From: Dyadobacter sp. CY356 | Lineage (GTDB): Bacteria > Bacteroidota > Bacteroidia > Cytophagales > Spirosomataceae | Assembly: GCF_021440195.1 (NCBI RefSeq) | Contig: NZ_JAJTSZ010000002.1 | Span: 372,001-436,000, forward strand | Reading direction: 5' to 3' | Length of the DNA: 64,000 nt | Shown here: positions 35,190-44,410 of the stretch, in pieces | Layout of the letters: each line of letters opens with the position of its first letter | Numbering within the stretch: the first letter of the stretch is position 1 | Made by a program: the position numbers and the translations under genes | The notes under the pieces: model-generated | The model's input: only the letters and a program-made list of their open reading frames with translations | Database searches by the model: none | Told to the model about the DNA's origin: nothing

Positions 35190-35224
35190 AAAAGCGCTTC
35201 CCGGAGATCCGGAAAGCGCTTTTG
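35190..35224. terminator. Bidirectional terminator between cupin and susD
   Basis: AAAAGCGCTT ... CCGGA pairs with TCCGG ... AAGCGCTTTT across a short loop (one mismatch); A and T runs flank it, so it can end both the rightward cupin gene and the leftward SusCD operon. Confidence 0.85.
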
Positions 35225-35252
35225 TTATTAACTGATAAATAAATCCTTAGAA

Positions 35253-36947
35253 TTAGTAACCTGTATTCTGCTGCATGTAACCAGGCAAATTGGAAGCACC
35301 GTCAATAGCAGTTTGTGGAATAGGGAAAATACGTTTGTGAACATCTGAGTTTGTTTTTTCAGTCCAGGTACTTTCGTATTTGCCAAAACGGATCATATCA
35401 GTACGGCGAACCATTTCCCAATATAACTCAAAACCTCTTTCACGGAAAAGCAAGTCGAGATTGATTGAAGTTAATGCCGGTGGAGGTGTGGTGGCTGTTC
35501 TGGCAGCTCTCACCGTGTTGACATCGTCAAGAGCTGTCGCATCGCCCGCACTTTTGCGCAGTTTCGCCTCAGCACGCATCAGATAAATATCAGCCAGACG
35601 AAGGATTGAAATATCCGCTTCACCTTTATTTCTTCCTGAATCAGAAACACGACTGAACTCATATTTTTCAACACGATATCCTGCACTGTAACCACTTCCT
35701 GCGGTTGTAAAGTCAATTTTCTCGGTAAATATCACAGGCAAATCATTACGGTTCCGACTTAAGTTTGTCAGTTTACCAATTTTTAATTTCCCATCCGGAC
35801 ATCTTAAAAATGCACCGTTCACGCGGACAGCGCCATATTGTTGTCCACGCAGGATTCCACGGTTAATCTTATAATCTGCGTCAACTAAACAGGTATCACC
35901 CGGATTTGAATAAACAGACATATTTTCTTTGTAAAAACGAGGATCACGTTTTGGATCAACCGCGCCGTAAGCCTGCACCCAGCTTTGGTAAAAATCAGAA
36001 GTTATGGCAGGGCCATCAGTACCATTTGCTGCCGGAAAAGCGGCCAGAGGAAACTGGTCTCCCGAAAGAGAAAAATAGGCCAAACGATTATGACCATTAA
36101 GGTCCGAACGCTGATCAACAGCAAAAATAAGCTCCGTGTTGCTATGATTGTCATTCCCGAAAATCGAGAAATAATCTGCTGATAATTTAGATTCTCCCGA
36201 GCTGATGATACGGCTGGTATAGTCAATTACCTTGTCCATATCCGCACTATTAAAAGTAAACTGCGGAGCATAAATATCACGATAAACAGCTGCATTCAGA
36301 TATAATCTTGCCAGAAGTCCCCAAACCGCAGCTTTTGTCAATCTTCCAGGTCCTACGGTCGCCTTGTTTTGTAGTAAAGGCTCAACTGCGAGTAATTCAC
36401 TTTCAATATAAGAAACCGCTTCTGCGCCACGAATGATTTTAGAAACCGTTCCCGGATCTTCTTTAACGAAAACGATACCAAACAAATCCAGCGTCATCAT
36501 GGAATAATAAGCTCTCATCCCGCGCGCCTCAGCAAGGTACAACGCAGAAGTCGCATCTTTTGCCGTAGATAAAGTTGTGATCGCAGTGATCGACCTTGAA
36601 ATACTTTGAACGATATTATCCCATGTAGCCTTGATATTAGGATCGGTACTTACCGAAGTATGCGCGTGCAGGGCAAGGTAAATCCCGTTATCACCCCAGT
36701 CAGTTCCTCCGCGATAGGGCAAAATAGCCTCATCCGTAGAAATTTCCTGTAGAGCGAAATAATTGGTATGCTTGTGAAGTTCAGGTAAAAGTGCATATAC
36801 CGGCGCAATCAGCCCATTAGCAGTCTGTTCATCTGTAAGCGTGGAACCCAATGTTTCATCAAGCACTTGTTCTTTTAAATCTGTACAGGCCATTGTCGTT
36901 AAAAACAAGCCTGCAACTGTAAGTATGATAGGTAATTTCTTATTCAT
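35253..36947 (-). CDS. SusD/RagB family nutrient-binding lipoprotein
   Basis: Outer-membrane lipoprotein of about 564 residues that captures glycans or peptides over the SusC pore. With the start at 36947 (MNKKLPI) the signal peptide has lipobox LTTMAC; a start at 36968 overlapping susC is less likely. TPR-like helices and the typical C-terminal FRERGFELYWEMVRRTDMIRFGK are present. The gap to susC is 10 bp, so the pair is translationally linked. No glycosidase, SusE or SusF gene follows, so the ligand cannot be guessed. Confidence 0.93.
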   Translation of the reverse strand: MNKKLPIILTVAGLFLTTMACTDLKEQVLDETLGSTLTDEQTANGLIAPVYALLPELHKHTNYFALQEISTDEAILPYRGGTDWGDNGIYLALHAHTSVSTDPNIKATWDNIVQSISRSITAITTLSTAKDATSALYLAEARGMRAYYSMMTLDLFGIVFVKEDPGTVSKIIRGAEAVSYIESELLAVEPLLQNKATVGPGRLTKAAVWGLLARLYLNAAVYRDIYAPQFTFNSADMDKVIDYTSRIISSGESKLSADYFSIFGNDNHSNTELIFAVDQRSDLNGHNRLAYFSLSGDQFPLAAFPAANGTDGPAITSDFYQSWVQAYGAVDPKRDPRFYKENMSVYSNPGDTCLVDADYKINRGILRGQQYGAVRVNGAFLRCPDGKLKIGKLTNLSRNRNDLPVIFTEKIDFTTAGSGYSAGYRVEKYEFSRVSDSGRNKGEADISILRLADIYLMRAEAKLRKSAGDATALDDVNTVRAARTATTPPPALTSINLDLLFRERGFELYWEMVRRTDMIRFGKYESTWTEKTNSDVHKRIFPIPQTAIDGASNLPGYMQQNTGY

Positions 36948-36957
36948 TGTCGTAAGA

Positions 36958-39900
36958 TTAGAAACCAATATTTAAACCAAAAATTACCGTTTTCGCTTTT
37001 GGATAGCTCAGGTAATCGATACCGTAGGAAGTAATCCCATTAACAGACCGGTCGTTGTTAACTTCCGGATCATAACCGTTGTATTTTGTAGCAACAAACA
37101 GATTCTGGCCTGTTACTGACAAACGGATGGAATGAACCCAGTTGTTGATTCCCAATGCTGTGGTATTGAAGTTATAACCCAACGCAAGGTTATTCAACCG
37201 AAGGAAAGAGCCACTTTTAAGATAACGTGTTGAAACGGGCGCAGAATTGTTTGTTGATTCATTCGCGTTGGCGATTGCTTCCGGTATCACATTCAGTCCT
37301 TTTGATAATCTTAACTTGTAGAAATTGGAGTTCGCTGTATTGTCATAAACTTTATTCCCCGACACGCCATTAAAGTTTGCAACCAGGTCAAATCCTTTGA
37401 AACCGATATTTCCACTGAAATTGTACATTTTGGTAGGAAGTGCCGAACCAGCCGCCACGCGGTCTTTGTCCGTGATGATTCCGTCGCCATCCACATCTCT
37501 GAAGGTATTAATTCCCTTGTCATCAAATCCGGTAAATTCTTTCAGGAAGAAAGTACCAATCGGTTGTCCGCTGATATATCCGTTGATCGTAGCAGAAGTA
37601 AGCCCTGAACCTTGTGCAGCTCCCGAAGGAATTACTGAATAAGGAGAGTTTTTTACTTTGTTTTTGATAAACGTGATATTACCACTCAATCCAAATCTGA
37701 TTCCATTCCCAAGTGTCTTTCTGTAAGCCAGATCAATTTCAGTTCCCTGATTCACAATTTTCATATTTTCAACATTAGTCCAGAAAGTACCCGCCGGCTG
37801 AACCGGATCCGAAGGAATTACTTCCAAAAGTATTTTACCGGAAGTTTTGCTGAAATAATCAACAGATCCGCTTAACGCACCTTTGAAAAGAGCAAAGTCG
37901 ATACCTAAATCGGTTTGAGAAGAAGTTTCCCACTGAATATCCGGGTTAGCAAGACGTGCGTACGTTGTCCCCGCAGGATATCCGGTATTGAACAATGGAT
38001 AACTCGTTTTGTCAGTGATCGTGGAAGTAAATAATGCCTGGGTAATTTTAGATGGAATTTCCTGGTTACCCGTTTGTCCCCAGCCTGCACGAAGTTTAAG
38101 ATCTGTGAAGGCGGATGATTTCAGGAATTTCTCCTCAGAAAGTCTCCATCCCAAAGAAAAAGATGGGAAAATACCATATTTATTATTTGCTCCAAATTTG
38201 GAAGAACCATCAGCACGAACCGTTGCGGTTACCAGATATTTGTCTTTATAACCGTAATTTACTCTCGAAAAGAATGATTGCAGCTCGTTCAAAGTTGCAG
38301 TACCGGTTGGTCTGTTAACAGCCAGCGTAAGATCCTGGCCCACACCTGGATTATAAATTGGTTCTACTCCACCGACCGGAAATTTATTGATACTGTAAAT
38401 TCGTCCCGTCAGGTTAATTTTTTGGTAAGAATGACCAACCAACGCAGAGAAACTATGATCCTTATTATCAAGCGTATAAGTAATATAGTTCTCGATCAGC
38501 TTGTTGCTGTTGCGTACATCTCTTGTCTCTAACCGTCCAAGATTTAATGGAACCGTACTTGCCAAAGACTGCAAATCACGCGTAGAAGTAGAATTATCAA
38601 TACCAAAGTTTAATTTATAAACCAGACCTTTAAAAATTGTTACCGATGGAGAAATATTTCCGATAATACGATTTGTTGTCGTTAAATCTTTTTCAAGAGC
38701 AAGCGTGATCAAAGGGTTTGTCCCGTCAACATATTGAAAAGGTGCTCCTTTGTCATCATATGCAGGATAAGTTGGGTTAGCAGAAATTGCTCCACCAACG
38801 ATTCCTTCCGGAGGTCTTGAATTTTTTGTATTGGTTGCATTCAGATTGATATCAACGCTCACACGATCATTGAGCATCTTTTGGTTCAGGTTGATACGGC
38901 CTGTGTAACGATCGAGATTACTGTTCTTCAAAATCCCGTCCTGCTTCTGCATACCCACCGATGCGTAATAAGTCATTTTGTCCGTTCCGCCACCGAGCGA
39001 TACATTGTGATTTTGGGTGTAAGCGGTACGGGAAATTTCCTTTTGCCAATCCGTATTAGATTTTCCGTCAATCAGCGTTCCGCCAAGTTTTGTCACCTCG
39101 GTTTTGAATTCATCAGCTGAGAAAACATCCAGCGGTCTTGCCATAGTGGAAATACCAAAGCTACCTGAATAATTTACTGATGCAGCACCGGATTTTCCTT
39201 TTTTGGTCGTAATAAGAATAACACCATTGGCACCTCTTGCCCCATAAATTGCTGTTGCAGAGGCATCTTTCAAAACATCAATGGATTCAATATCCTGCGG
39301 ATTTAGAAAACTCAAAGGATTGGTTGCACCACCCGTGCTGCTGTTGTCCAATGCCAGACCGTCTACCACAAAAAGTGGCGTACTTCCTGTACGAACACCA
39401 CCCGGACCGCGAACAGTAATACTCACCGTTCCGCCAGGCTCACCTGTTGCCGAAGTAACATTAACACCCGCCACTTTTCCCTGGAAAAGCTGCTCAGGCG
39501 AGTTGATAATCCCTGTGTTAAATTCTCCGCTTTTAAGTGATTTTACGGATCCGGTGATATCTTTTTTAACAGTACTTCCATAACCAACCACAACAACCTC
39601 ATTAAGGTCCGCCGCCGATTCTTTCAACGTAACATTAACATTGCTGTTTGATTCTGACAGAACAAAATCACTTAAAGTTTGTTTTTCAAATCCAATGTAA
39701 CTGAATTCAAGATTATACTTTTTTCCTGCCTCCAATGCGCTGAAAGAAAACTCTCCGTTTTCATTCGTTGTGGCTCCCTGCTTATTCCCATTTACATCAG
39801 TGACCAAAACTGTAACACCCGGAAGACCTTCATTTTTTGCTGTAACAACCTTGCCTTTCAACGGAATGTCTTGAATTGACAAAGCAGTATGGCGTGTTGT

Positions 39901-40023
39901 CAGCTGCGTGTTTCCCTTTGCAAGCATACCGGCAGTTGCACCGGAACTTACAGTCATGAAAGTGGAAAACGACAAAACGCAACAACACAAGCCCATTTTG
40001 CTGACTAATAGAGTTTGTCTCAT
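36958..40023 (-). CDS. SusC/RagA family TonB-linked outer membrane protein
   Basis: Outer-membrane transporter of 1021 residues working with the SusD protein. Signal-like N-terminus, then a CarboxypepD_reg-like beta-sandwich (residues about 55-135), the TonB-interacting plug with VVVVGYGSTVKKDITGSV and the RGPGGVRTGSTPLFVVDG region (about 140-260), and a 22-strand barrel ending SYPKAKTVIFGLNIGF. The start region lies 136 bp below two tandem LacI-type palindromes. No STN domain is evident, so no anti-sigma signalling is expected. Confidence 0.95.
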   Translation of the reverse strand: MRQTLLVSKMGLCCCVLSFSTFMTVSSGATAGMLAKGNTQLTTRHTALSIQDIPLKGKVVTAKNEGLPGVTVLVTDVNGNKQGATTNENGEFSFSALEAGKKYNLEFSYIGFEKQTLSDFVLSESNSNVNVTLKESAADLNEVVVVGYGSTVKKDITGSVKSLKSGEFNTGIINSPEQLFQGKVAGVNVTSATGEPGGTVSITVRGPGGVRTGSTPLFVVDGLALDNSSTGGATNPLSFLNPQDIESIDVLKDASATAIYGARGANGVILITTKKGKSGAASVNYSGSFGISTMARPLDVFSADEFKTEVTKLGGTLIDGKSNTDWQKEISRTAYTQNHNVSLGGGTDKMTYYASVGMQKQDGILKNSNLDRYTGRINLNQKMLNDRVSVDINLNATNTKNSRPPEGIVGGAISANPTYPAYDDKGAPFQYVDGTNPLITLALEKDLTTTNRIIGNISPSVTIFKGLVYKLNFGIDNSTSTRDLQSLASTVPLNLGRLETRDVRNSNKLIENYITYTLDNKDHSFSALVGHSYQKINLTGRIYSINKFPVGGVEPIYNPGVGQDLTLAVNRPTGTATLNELQSFFSRVNYGYKDKYLVTATVRADGSSKFGANNKYGIFPSFSLGWRLSEEKFLKSSAFTDLKLRAGWGQTGNQEIPSKITQALFTSTITDKTSYPLFNTGYPAGTTYARLANPDIQWETSSQTDLGIDFALFKGALSGSVDYFSKTSGKILLEVIPSDPVQPAGTFWTNVENMKIVNQGTEIDLAYRKTLGNGIRFGLSGNITFIKNKVKNSPYSVIPSGAAQGSGLTSATINGYISGQPIGTFFLKEFTGFDDKGINTFRDVDGDGIITDKDRVAAGSALPTKMYNFSGNIGFKGFDLVANFNGVSGNKVYDNTANSNFYKLRLSKGLNVIPEAIANANESTNNSAPVSTRYLKSGSFLRLNNLALGYNFNTTALGINNWVHSIRLSVTGQNLFVATKYNGYDPEVNNDRSVNGITSYGIDYLSYPKAKTVIFGLNIGF

Positions 40024-40103
40024 AATGTGGATTATTTGTTTTAAGGTAAATTGAGATACTGACTTAAGTGAGTGTTAGATACAATACCGATGAGTAAGTT
40101 TTT

Positions 40104-40111
40104 CAAAACTA
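40104..40111 (-). promoter_or_regulatory. Possible -7 element (TAGTTTTG) of the susCD operon
   Basis: On the minus strand the bases 40111 to 40104 read TAGTTTTG, a match to TAnnTTTG. A transcript would start near 40098 and have a 5' leader of about 75 nt. No clear -33 box is seen at normal distance, which fits a promoter that needs an activator bound upstream. Confidence 0.4.
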
Positions 40112-40157
40112 CTAATTGTATTATTGATATAAAAAATATAAACTAGCATACAAGTAA

Positions 40158-40193
40158 TGCAAACGTTTGAAATTTTTTGCAAACGTTTGAAAT
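40158..40193. promoter_or_regulatory. Two tandem LacI-type palindromes (CAAACGTTTG) upstream of susC
   Basis: The 16-base unit TGCAAACGTTTGAAAT occurs at 40158-40173 and again at 40178-40193, 20 bp apart. Each contains the perfect palindrome CAAACGTTTG with a central CG, the form bound by LacI/GalR family regulators. They lie about 50-90 bp upstream of the likely promoter of susC. No LacI gene is in the window, so the regulator would act in trans. Confidence 0.7.
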
Positions 40194-40369
40194 AAATGGG
40201 GATAAATTAATGTAAAGCCAAGACGGGTTTATTACAGGTTCAGGAGGGTTATCAGGTATGTTAAAATTGAAGTTCCCGTCTTCTTTAACCGGCTGCAAAA
40301 CTGCAATGTTAATGTTACCTCATTGTTATGTCAATATGAACAAGCCGTTGTGAATGCCCAATACACTAT

Positions 40370-40397
40370 AATGGCCAACCTTTTCAGGATGGCCATT
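40370..40397 (-). terminator. Possible hairpin terminator of the GT-C-like gene
   Basis: AATGGCCA (40370-40377) is exactly inverted at 40390-40397, loop of 12. It is 32 bp after the stop of the leftward gene. A T-run is lacking on the minus strand, so the call is weak. Confidence 0.4.
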
Positions 40398-40428
40398 AAT
40401 AATTTACCTTGAAAATTTATTAAGATTT

Positions 40429-42132
40429 TTACTTTATCCTACTATCATATACGTAATAGTAAGCACCTTCGTCTTTATTAAAAATCTTGATTGGCTTTAT
40501 TCCTTGCAACTGTAAATCTGTTACCATGTACAGATATTTACCTGCCTTAAATTCATTGATAGCCTCCTCGGTCTGTACACTGTGACTTGCAAGTTCAATC
40601 GAATCGAAGTAGATATCGTAATCAAACATTTTTCTTTTTTCAGTTGAAACATACTTCAGCAAAATACGGTACTGTGCGTCGTACTGTTTCTCATCTTCGA
40701 AAGCAAAAGCATTTGCGATAATCGGAAGGTTTTCTTCACTTAACTCAGCAGCACCTTTATTTCCCAACAAGAAATTTAGCTTTTTAATCATTTTAAGGGT
40801 ATCCAGATTTTGTGTTTTCTCTCTTAAAAGACATTCCTGTGTTTTAGGGATATAAAATTCCAATTCCGGATTAAGCAGCATTTTAGTTCCGGAAGGCAGC
40901 GTCAGAATCCAGTTTGATGCGGTATGCATATTGACCGTAGCATGCACTCTTTTATGTTGCGCATAGGCTTCATTAAAATGAAAAAGAGAAATTATTATGA
41001 CAAGTCCAAGCGCAACTTTAAAACCCCACTTCTTACCCAATTCCACAATATAACTCAGACCCAAACCAATGAGAAAAAGCGTTACTACGCCTGCCGGCAA
41101 AACGTGTGTATCATAAATTTTGGAAGAGCGTAAAACAAGAAACAGAAACAATAAGAGGTTTCCAATCAATACATAATAGATAACCTTTTTCGTCCTGAGC
41201 AGCTTAACAATCCCGATTATGCTAAGTGCTAAAATGATATAATTAACAGGTTCTGCAAAGTATATTTTCAAATATTCCATATTGAAAAATGTCCCCATCG
41301 GCTTGTCATTCATTTTGGCGATGATCCCGCCTACAAAGGATTTCATTACCACCAATGTATCTGATATTATAAACGGACAAAAAACAATGAATGAAACAAA
41401 TATCACGAGCAGCGAAAACAGGACATTTTTTATTTTATCCTGCGGTACCAGCAAGAAAACAGCTGCTATATAAAATGGTATAAAGAAGGCGAAAATAAGC
41501 CTTTGCGCCAGTATAAGTCCAAAAAGTATGGAACATATTACAACATCCTTTATGGATATTGAATCGGTGAAGACGAGCCTGGCCAGTAACAATATAAACA
41601 CACTTCCCGATATTGCCTCTGGCCGTAAAACAGGCAAATTAGCAAACAAAATAGTAGAAGCTACCAGTACAACCGGTAAAAAAAGACGCAGGGAATCGGT
41701 CAGTAAAAAGTGATTTCTTTTATGTATCAGACGGATCGTTTTGTACAGAATATATCCAACGATCAAAATCTGAAAGGCGCGGCCCAACAGGATATATGGC
41801 TCACGATCCCACAGATATTTATACGCTTCGAGATCAAAGGATTCAAAAATTGAAACTAATCCATGAATGCTTCCACTATTGGCAATGATTGACTTGAAAC
41901 AAGCTACCCCAAAAATGATAAAATAGAACAACATACTCGGTGAAGCCGGCCAATCAAGCCCGCGCGGCGTGTTTCCATACCACATCCAGACACCGGAATC
42001 TGCTACAAAATTTTCATCCGTGGTGTAATAACCATGAAACGGCGGAAAAATAACACCCGAAATAAAAACGGATAATATAACTAAAGCCAGTAGAGAGTAA
42101 GTAACGATTTTACGGTTTTTGGAAGAAATCAT
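40429..42132 (-). CDS. GT-C-like polytopic membrane protein, putative glycosyltransferase
   Basis: Integral membrane protein of 567 residues with about 10-12 helices in the first 370 residues and a C-terminal soluble part of about 180. After the first helix stands YYTTDENFVADSGVWMWYG, where acidic residues in the first periplasmic loop are the mark of GT-C transferases such as ArnT/PMT. The C-terminal domain is periplasmic in that model. No family is certain. It diverges from the polysaccharide cluster, and a 19-bp inverted repeat lies between the two starts. Confidence 0.6.
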   Translation of the reverse strand: MISSKNRKIVTYSLLALVILSVFISGVIFPPFHGYYTTDENFVADSGVWMWYGNTPRGLDWPASPSMLFYFIIFGVACFKSIIANSGSIHGLVSIFESFDLEAYKYLWDREPYILLGRAFQILIVGYILYKTIRLIHKRNHFLLTDSLRLFLPVVLVASTILFANLPVLRPEAISGSVFILLLARLVFTDSISIKDVVICSILFGLILAQRLIFAFFIPFYIAAVFLLVPQDKIKNVLFSLLVIFVSFIVFCPFIISDTLVVMKSFVGGIIAKMNDKPMGTFFNMEYLKIYFAEPVNYIILALSIIGIVKLLRTKKVIYYVLIGNLLLFLFLVLRSSKIYDTHVLPAGVVTLFLIGLGLSYIVELGKKWGFKVALGLVIIISLFHFNEAYAQHKRVHATVNMHTASNWILTLPSGTKMLLNPELEFYIPKTQECLLREKTQNLDTLKMIKKLNFLLGNKGAAELSEENLPIIANAFAFEDEKQYDAQYRILLKYVSTEKRKMFDYDIYFDSIELASHSVQTEEAINEFKAGKYLYMVTDLQLQGIKPIKIFNKDEGAYYYVYDSRIK

Positions 42133-42164
42133 GCGCTGTATTTCAATAAAAAATCAAAAATGCA

Positions 42165-42215
42165 AAAGTAATTCTAAATTTGCATCTGCGAACATCGCAA
42201 AATTAGAATTACTTT
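42165..42215. promoter_or_regulatory. 19-bp near-perfect inverted repeat holding opposed -7-like elements, abutting a start codon
   Basis: Bases 42165-42183 and 42197-42215 are inverse repeats with one mismatch and a 13-base spacer. The left arm contains TAAATTTG (42175-42182) on the plus strand and the right arm, read on the minus strand, TAATTTTG (42205 to 42198); both fit TAnnTTTG. The right arm ends at the base before the ATG at 42216. It can act as a shared operator/promoter of the divergent genes or as a hairpin at the start of translation. Confidence 0.55.
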
Positions 42216-43223
42216 ATGCTAAAATTTATTTTCAGGTTTATTATTTTTTTAATAATTGTTGCTGGGGTTGCGGAAGCAGTGCTCCGTTTCAAATATGGCT
42301 TTTGCAATGCACCTCTATATGTTTCCGATCCTGATTTTGAATATATCTATGCTCCCAACCAGAATGTAAAGCGTTTTGGGAACCGCGTGATCACCAACGA
42401 ATTCTCCATGCGCAACGACGCCGTGTCTCCAACCGACACGACAGTTGTGCTGCTTGTGGGCGATTCTGTCATCAATGGTGGCAGCATGACCGACCAGGAC
42501 AGCCTCGCTTCCGGATTTTTGGAAAAAAAATTATCTTCCGAACTTAAAACACGGGTTCGTGTTCTGAATATTTCCGCAGGTTCCTGGGGGCCTGATAATA
42601 TCGCTGCCTATCTGAAAAAGTTTGGTCTGTTTCATGCAAAACTAATTTGTCTGGTTACAAGCAGTCACGATGCACACGACATTATGGCGCATGAGAGCCA
42701 GGTCGGGATTGATCCAAATATGCCGGATAAGCAATACCATATTGCGCTACTTGAACTTTGGGACCGTTACAAATATCTGTATCCCTATTATGTAGATTAT
42801 TACGCTGAAAAAATCCCTTTTTTCTCAACCCAAAAAGAACTTGATCCGGTGGCGCAGAAACCAAAAACGGATTCTGTTAAGACTGAAAAACCTGTTGATG
42901 AGGGAATCCGGAAGGCTGGCGTTGGATTTAATCCCGGATATGAACAGTTGAGAAAAATTGCTGAGGACAATAATATTCCCTTTTTCATATACCTTCATCC
43001 CGAAATTTCCGAAGTTGCTATGGGCCATTTTAATGACCAGGGCAATGAGATTATCAATTTTGCCAAAGAAAAAAATGTACGTTTAATCAGCGAATTTGAC
43101 TTCCATCCTTCTACAAAAATGTATAGAAAAATGGATGTAGTGCATTTTGATAATAAAGGACAGATTTTTCTGACAAATAATCTTTATCCTATTATTCTTG
43201 ATTACCTTAAAAAAGATAAATAA
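42216..43223 (+). CDS. SGNH-like protein with N-terminal membrane anchor, first gene of polysaccharide cluster
   Basis: Protein of 335 residues. A hydrophobic helix (residues 4-24) anchors it, so the rest faces the periplasm. LLVGDSVINGGSM (about residue 90) is the GDS block, NISAGSWGPDN the second, TSSHDAHDIM the third region, and VVHFDNKGQ near the C-terminus the D/H block. Similar anchored SGNH proteins O-acetylate or deacetylate exopolysaccharides (AlgX/WssI-like), which fits the gene order. The start directly follows an inverted repeat and has no obvious ribosome-binding site. It overlaps the GT4 start by one base. Confidence 0.7.
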   Translation: MLKFIFRFIIFLIIVAGVAEAVLRFKYGFCNAPLYVSDPDFEYIYAPNQNVKRFGNRVITNEFSMRNDAVSPTDTTVVLLVGDSVINGGSMTDQDSLASGFLEKKLSSELKTRVRVLNISAGSWGPDNIAAYLKKFGLFHAKLICLVTSSHDAHDIMAHESQVGIDPNMPDKQYHIALLELWDRYKYLYPYYVDYYAEKIPFFSTQKELDPVAQKPKTDSVKTEKPVDEGIRKAGVGFNPGYEQLRKIAEDNNIPFFIYLHPEISEVAMGHFNDQGNEIINFAKEKNVRLISEFDFHPSTKMYRKMDVVHFDNKGQIFLTNNLYPIILDYLKKDK

Positions 43224-44377
43224 TGCGGGTTTTAGTGATTCACAATCAATTATGGGCGCATTATAAGTCGAAACTTTTCAGTGAGATTTATCAGAATATT
43301 TCCGAAACCAGTCCCGATAGTTCATTTCTGGTTGTTCAGATAGCGCTTTACGAAGCAAGCCGAAGCGTAATGCAGGACGATGAGACAGTAAAATATGATT
43401 ATCCTTACCAGGTTTTATTTCAAACCAGCCTCGACAAAGTAAAATTCGGAGAAAGACGAAAAGCGTTGTTTAAAGCTTTTGACGAATTTAAACCCACTGT
43501 CTTAAATGTTACGGGATGGTTTGATTACGCCCAGGTTTTGCTGATGATTTACGCGAGAATGAAAGGTGTAAAAATCGTATTGTCCTCTGAATCTTCATCC
43601 CTGGATCATAACCGATCTTCAATAAAAGAAAAGATCAAAAGCTGGATCGTAAACCAGGCAGATGCTTTTTTTTGCTTTGGGAAATCTTCGGCGGATTATC
43701 TTCTAACTTTGGGAATTAAACAATCGCAAATTGCAGTAACCAATGCAGCTGCCATTGATGAAGACGTAATCAGAACAAATTTTGAGCTTGCCAAAAATCA
43801 GTATCAGGAAATAATTTCTTCAAAAAGCACACGCAGATTTGTTTATGTGGGCAGGCTCGCAGAAGAAAAAAACTTAGAACTACTAATCAGAGCTTTCATT
43901 GCCATTAAAGATAACAGTAAAATTCCGTCTGACTGGAAATTGCTTTTTGTAGGTGACGGTCCGGCAAGAGAAAAACTGAAGGAAATTTCGGGAGCATATG
44001 CAAACAAAGGAATTATTGAATTTGCCGGAGGGCATCCCTGGTATAAAGTACCTGCCTGGCTAGCGAAAAGCGATGTGCTGATCTTGCCAAGTAAATCGGA
44101 ACCGTGGGGCCTGGTGGTGAACGAAGCAATGGTTTGCGGTATGCCGGTCATAGTTTCTGAAAAATGCGGATGCGCGGATGATCTCGTCAGAAACGGCGTC
44201 AACGGCTTTTTATTTAATCCCGAAAGTCAGCCTGAACTCGAAATTGCTTTGCAGTTTTTTATCAAAAACCCTGAAAAAATAGATTCTATGGGAAAAGAAT
44301 CATTAAAAATTATACAACCATTTTCATCAAAAACCGTAGCCAAAGCGATGGTAAACTGTTATAAAAATCTTCGTTAG
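43223..44377 (+). CDS. Glycosyltransferase family 4 protein
   Basis: Cytoplasmic GT-B glycosyltransferase of 384 residues. The C-terminal donor domain begins RRFVYVGRLAEEKNLELLIRAF (about residue 195) and has SEPWGLVVNEAMVCGMPVI with the E-x7-E motif that holds the nucleotide sugar (about 292-310). It probably adds one sugar to the lipid-linked repeat unit. The start overlaps the SGNH gene stop by one base; the next GT4 gene begins 33 bp later. Confidence 0.9.
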   Translation: MRVLVIHNQLWAHYKSKLFSEIYQNISETSPDSSFLVVQIALYEASRSVMQDDETVKYDYPYQVLFQTSLDKVKFGERRKALFKAFDEFKPTVLNVTGWFDYAQVLLMIYARMKGVKIVLSSESSSLDHNRSSIKEKIKSWIVNQADAFFCFGKSSADYLLTLGIKQSQIAVTNAAAIDEDVIRTNFELAKNQYQEIISSKSTRRFVYVGRLAEEKNLELLIRAFIAIKDNSKIPSDWKLLFVGDGPAREKLKEISGAYANKGIIEFAGGHPWYKVPAWLAKSDVLILPSKSEPWGLVVNEAMVCGMPVIVSEKCGCADDLVRNGVNGFLFNPESQPELEIALQFFIKNPEKIDSMGKESLKIIQPFSSKTVAKAMVNCYKNLR

Positions 44378-44410
44378 ATTTTTGTCTGTTATCATTAATT
44401 AATTGAAAAT

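Larger units (their letters stand above)
40024..40428. other. 405-bp intergenic region upstream of susC
   Basis: No gene is seen. It holds, from left to right, a TAGTTTTG-like promoter element on the minus strand (40104-40111), two tandem LacI-type palindromes (40158-40193), AT-rich spacer, and an 8-bp GC-rich inverted repeat (40370-40397) near the end of the leftward membrane protein gene. Confidence 0.7.

Noticed and set aside
39281-39583. Open frame of about 100 codons antisense to susC
   Set aside because: It is the complement of the plug region of a clear 1021-residue SusC gene, shows no family features and has no start context of its own.
40024-40428. CRISPR array (because of repeated TGCAAACGTTTGAAAT)
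   Set aside because: There are only two short copies 20 bp apart and no spacers; palindromic operators explain them better.
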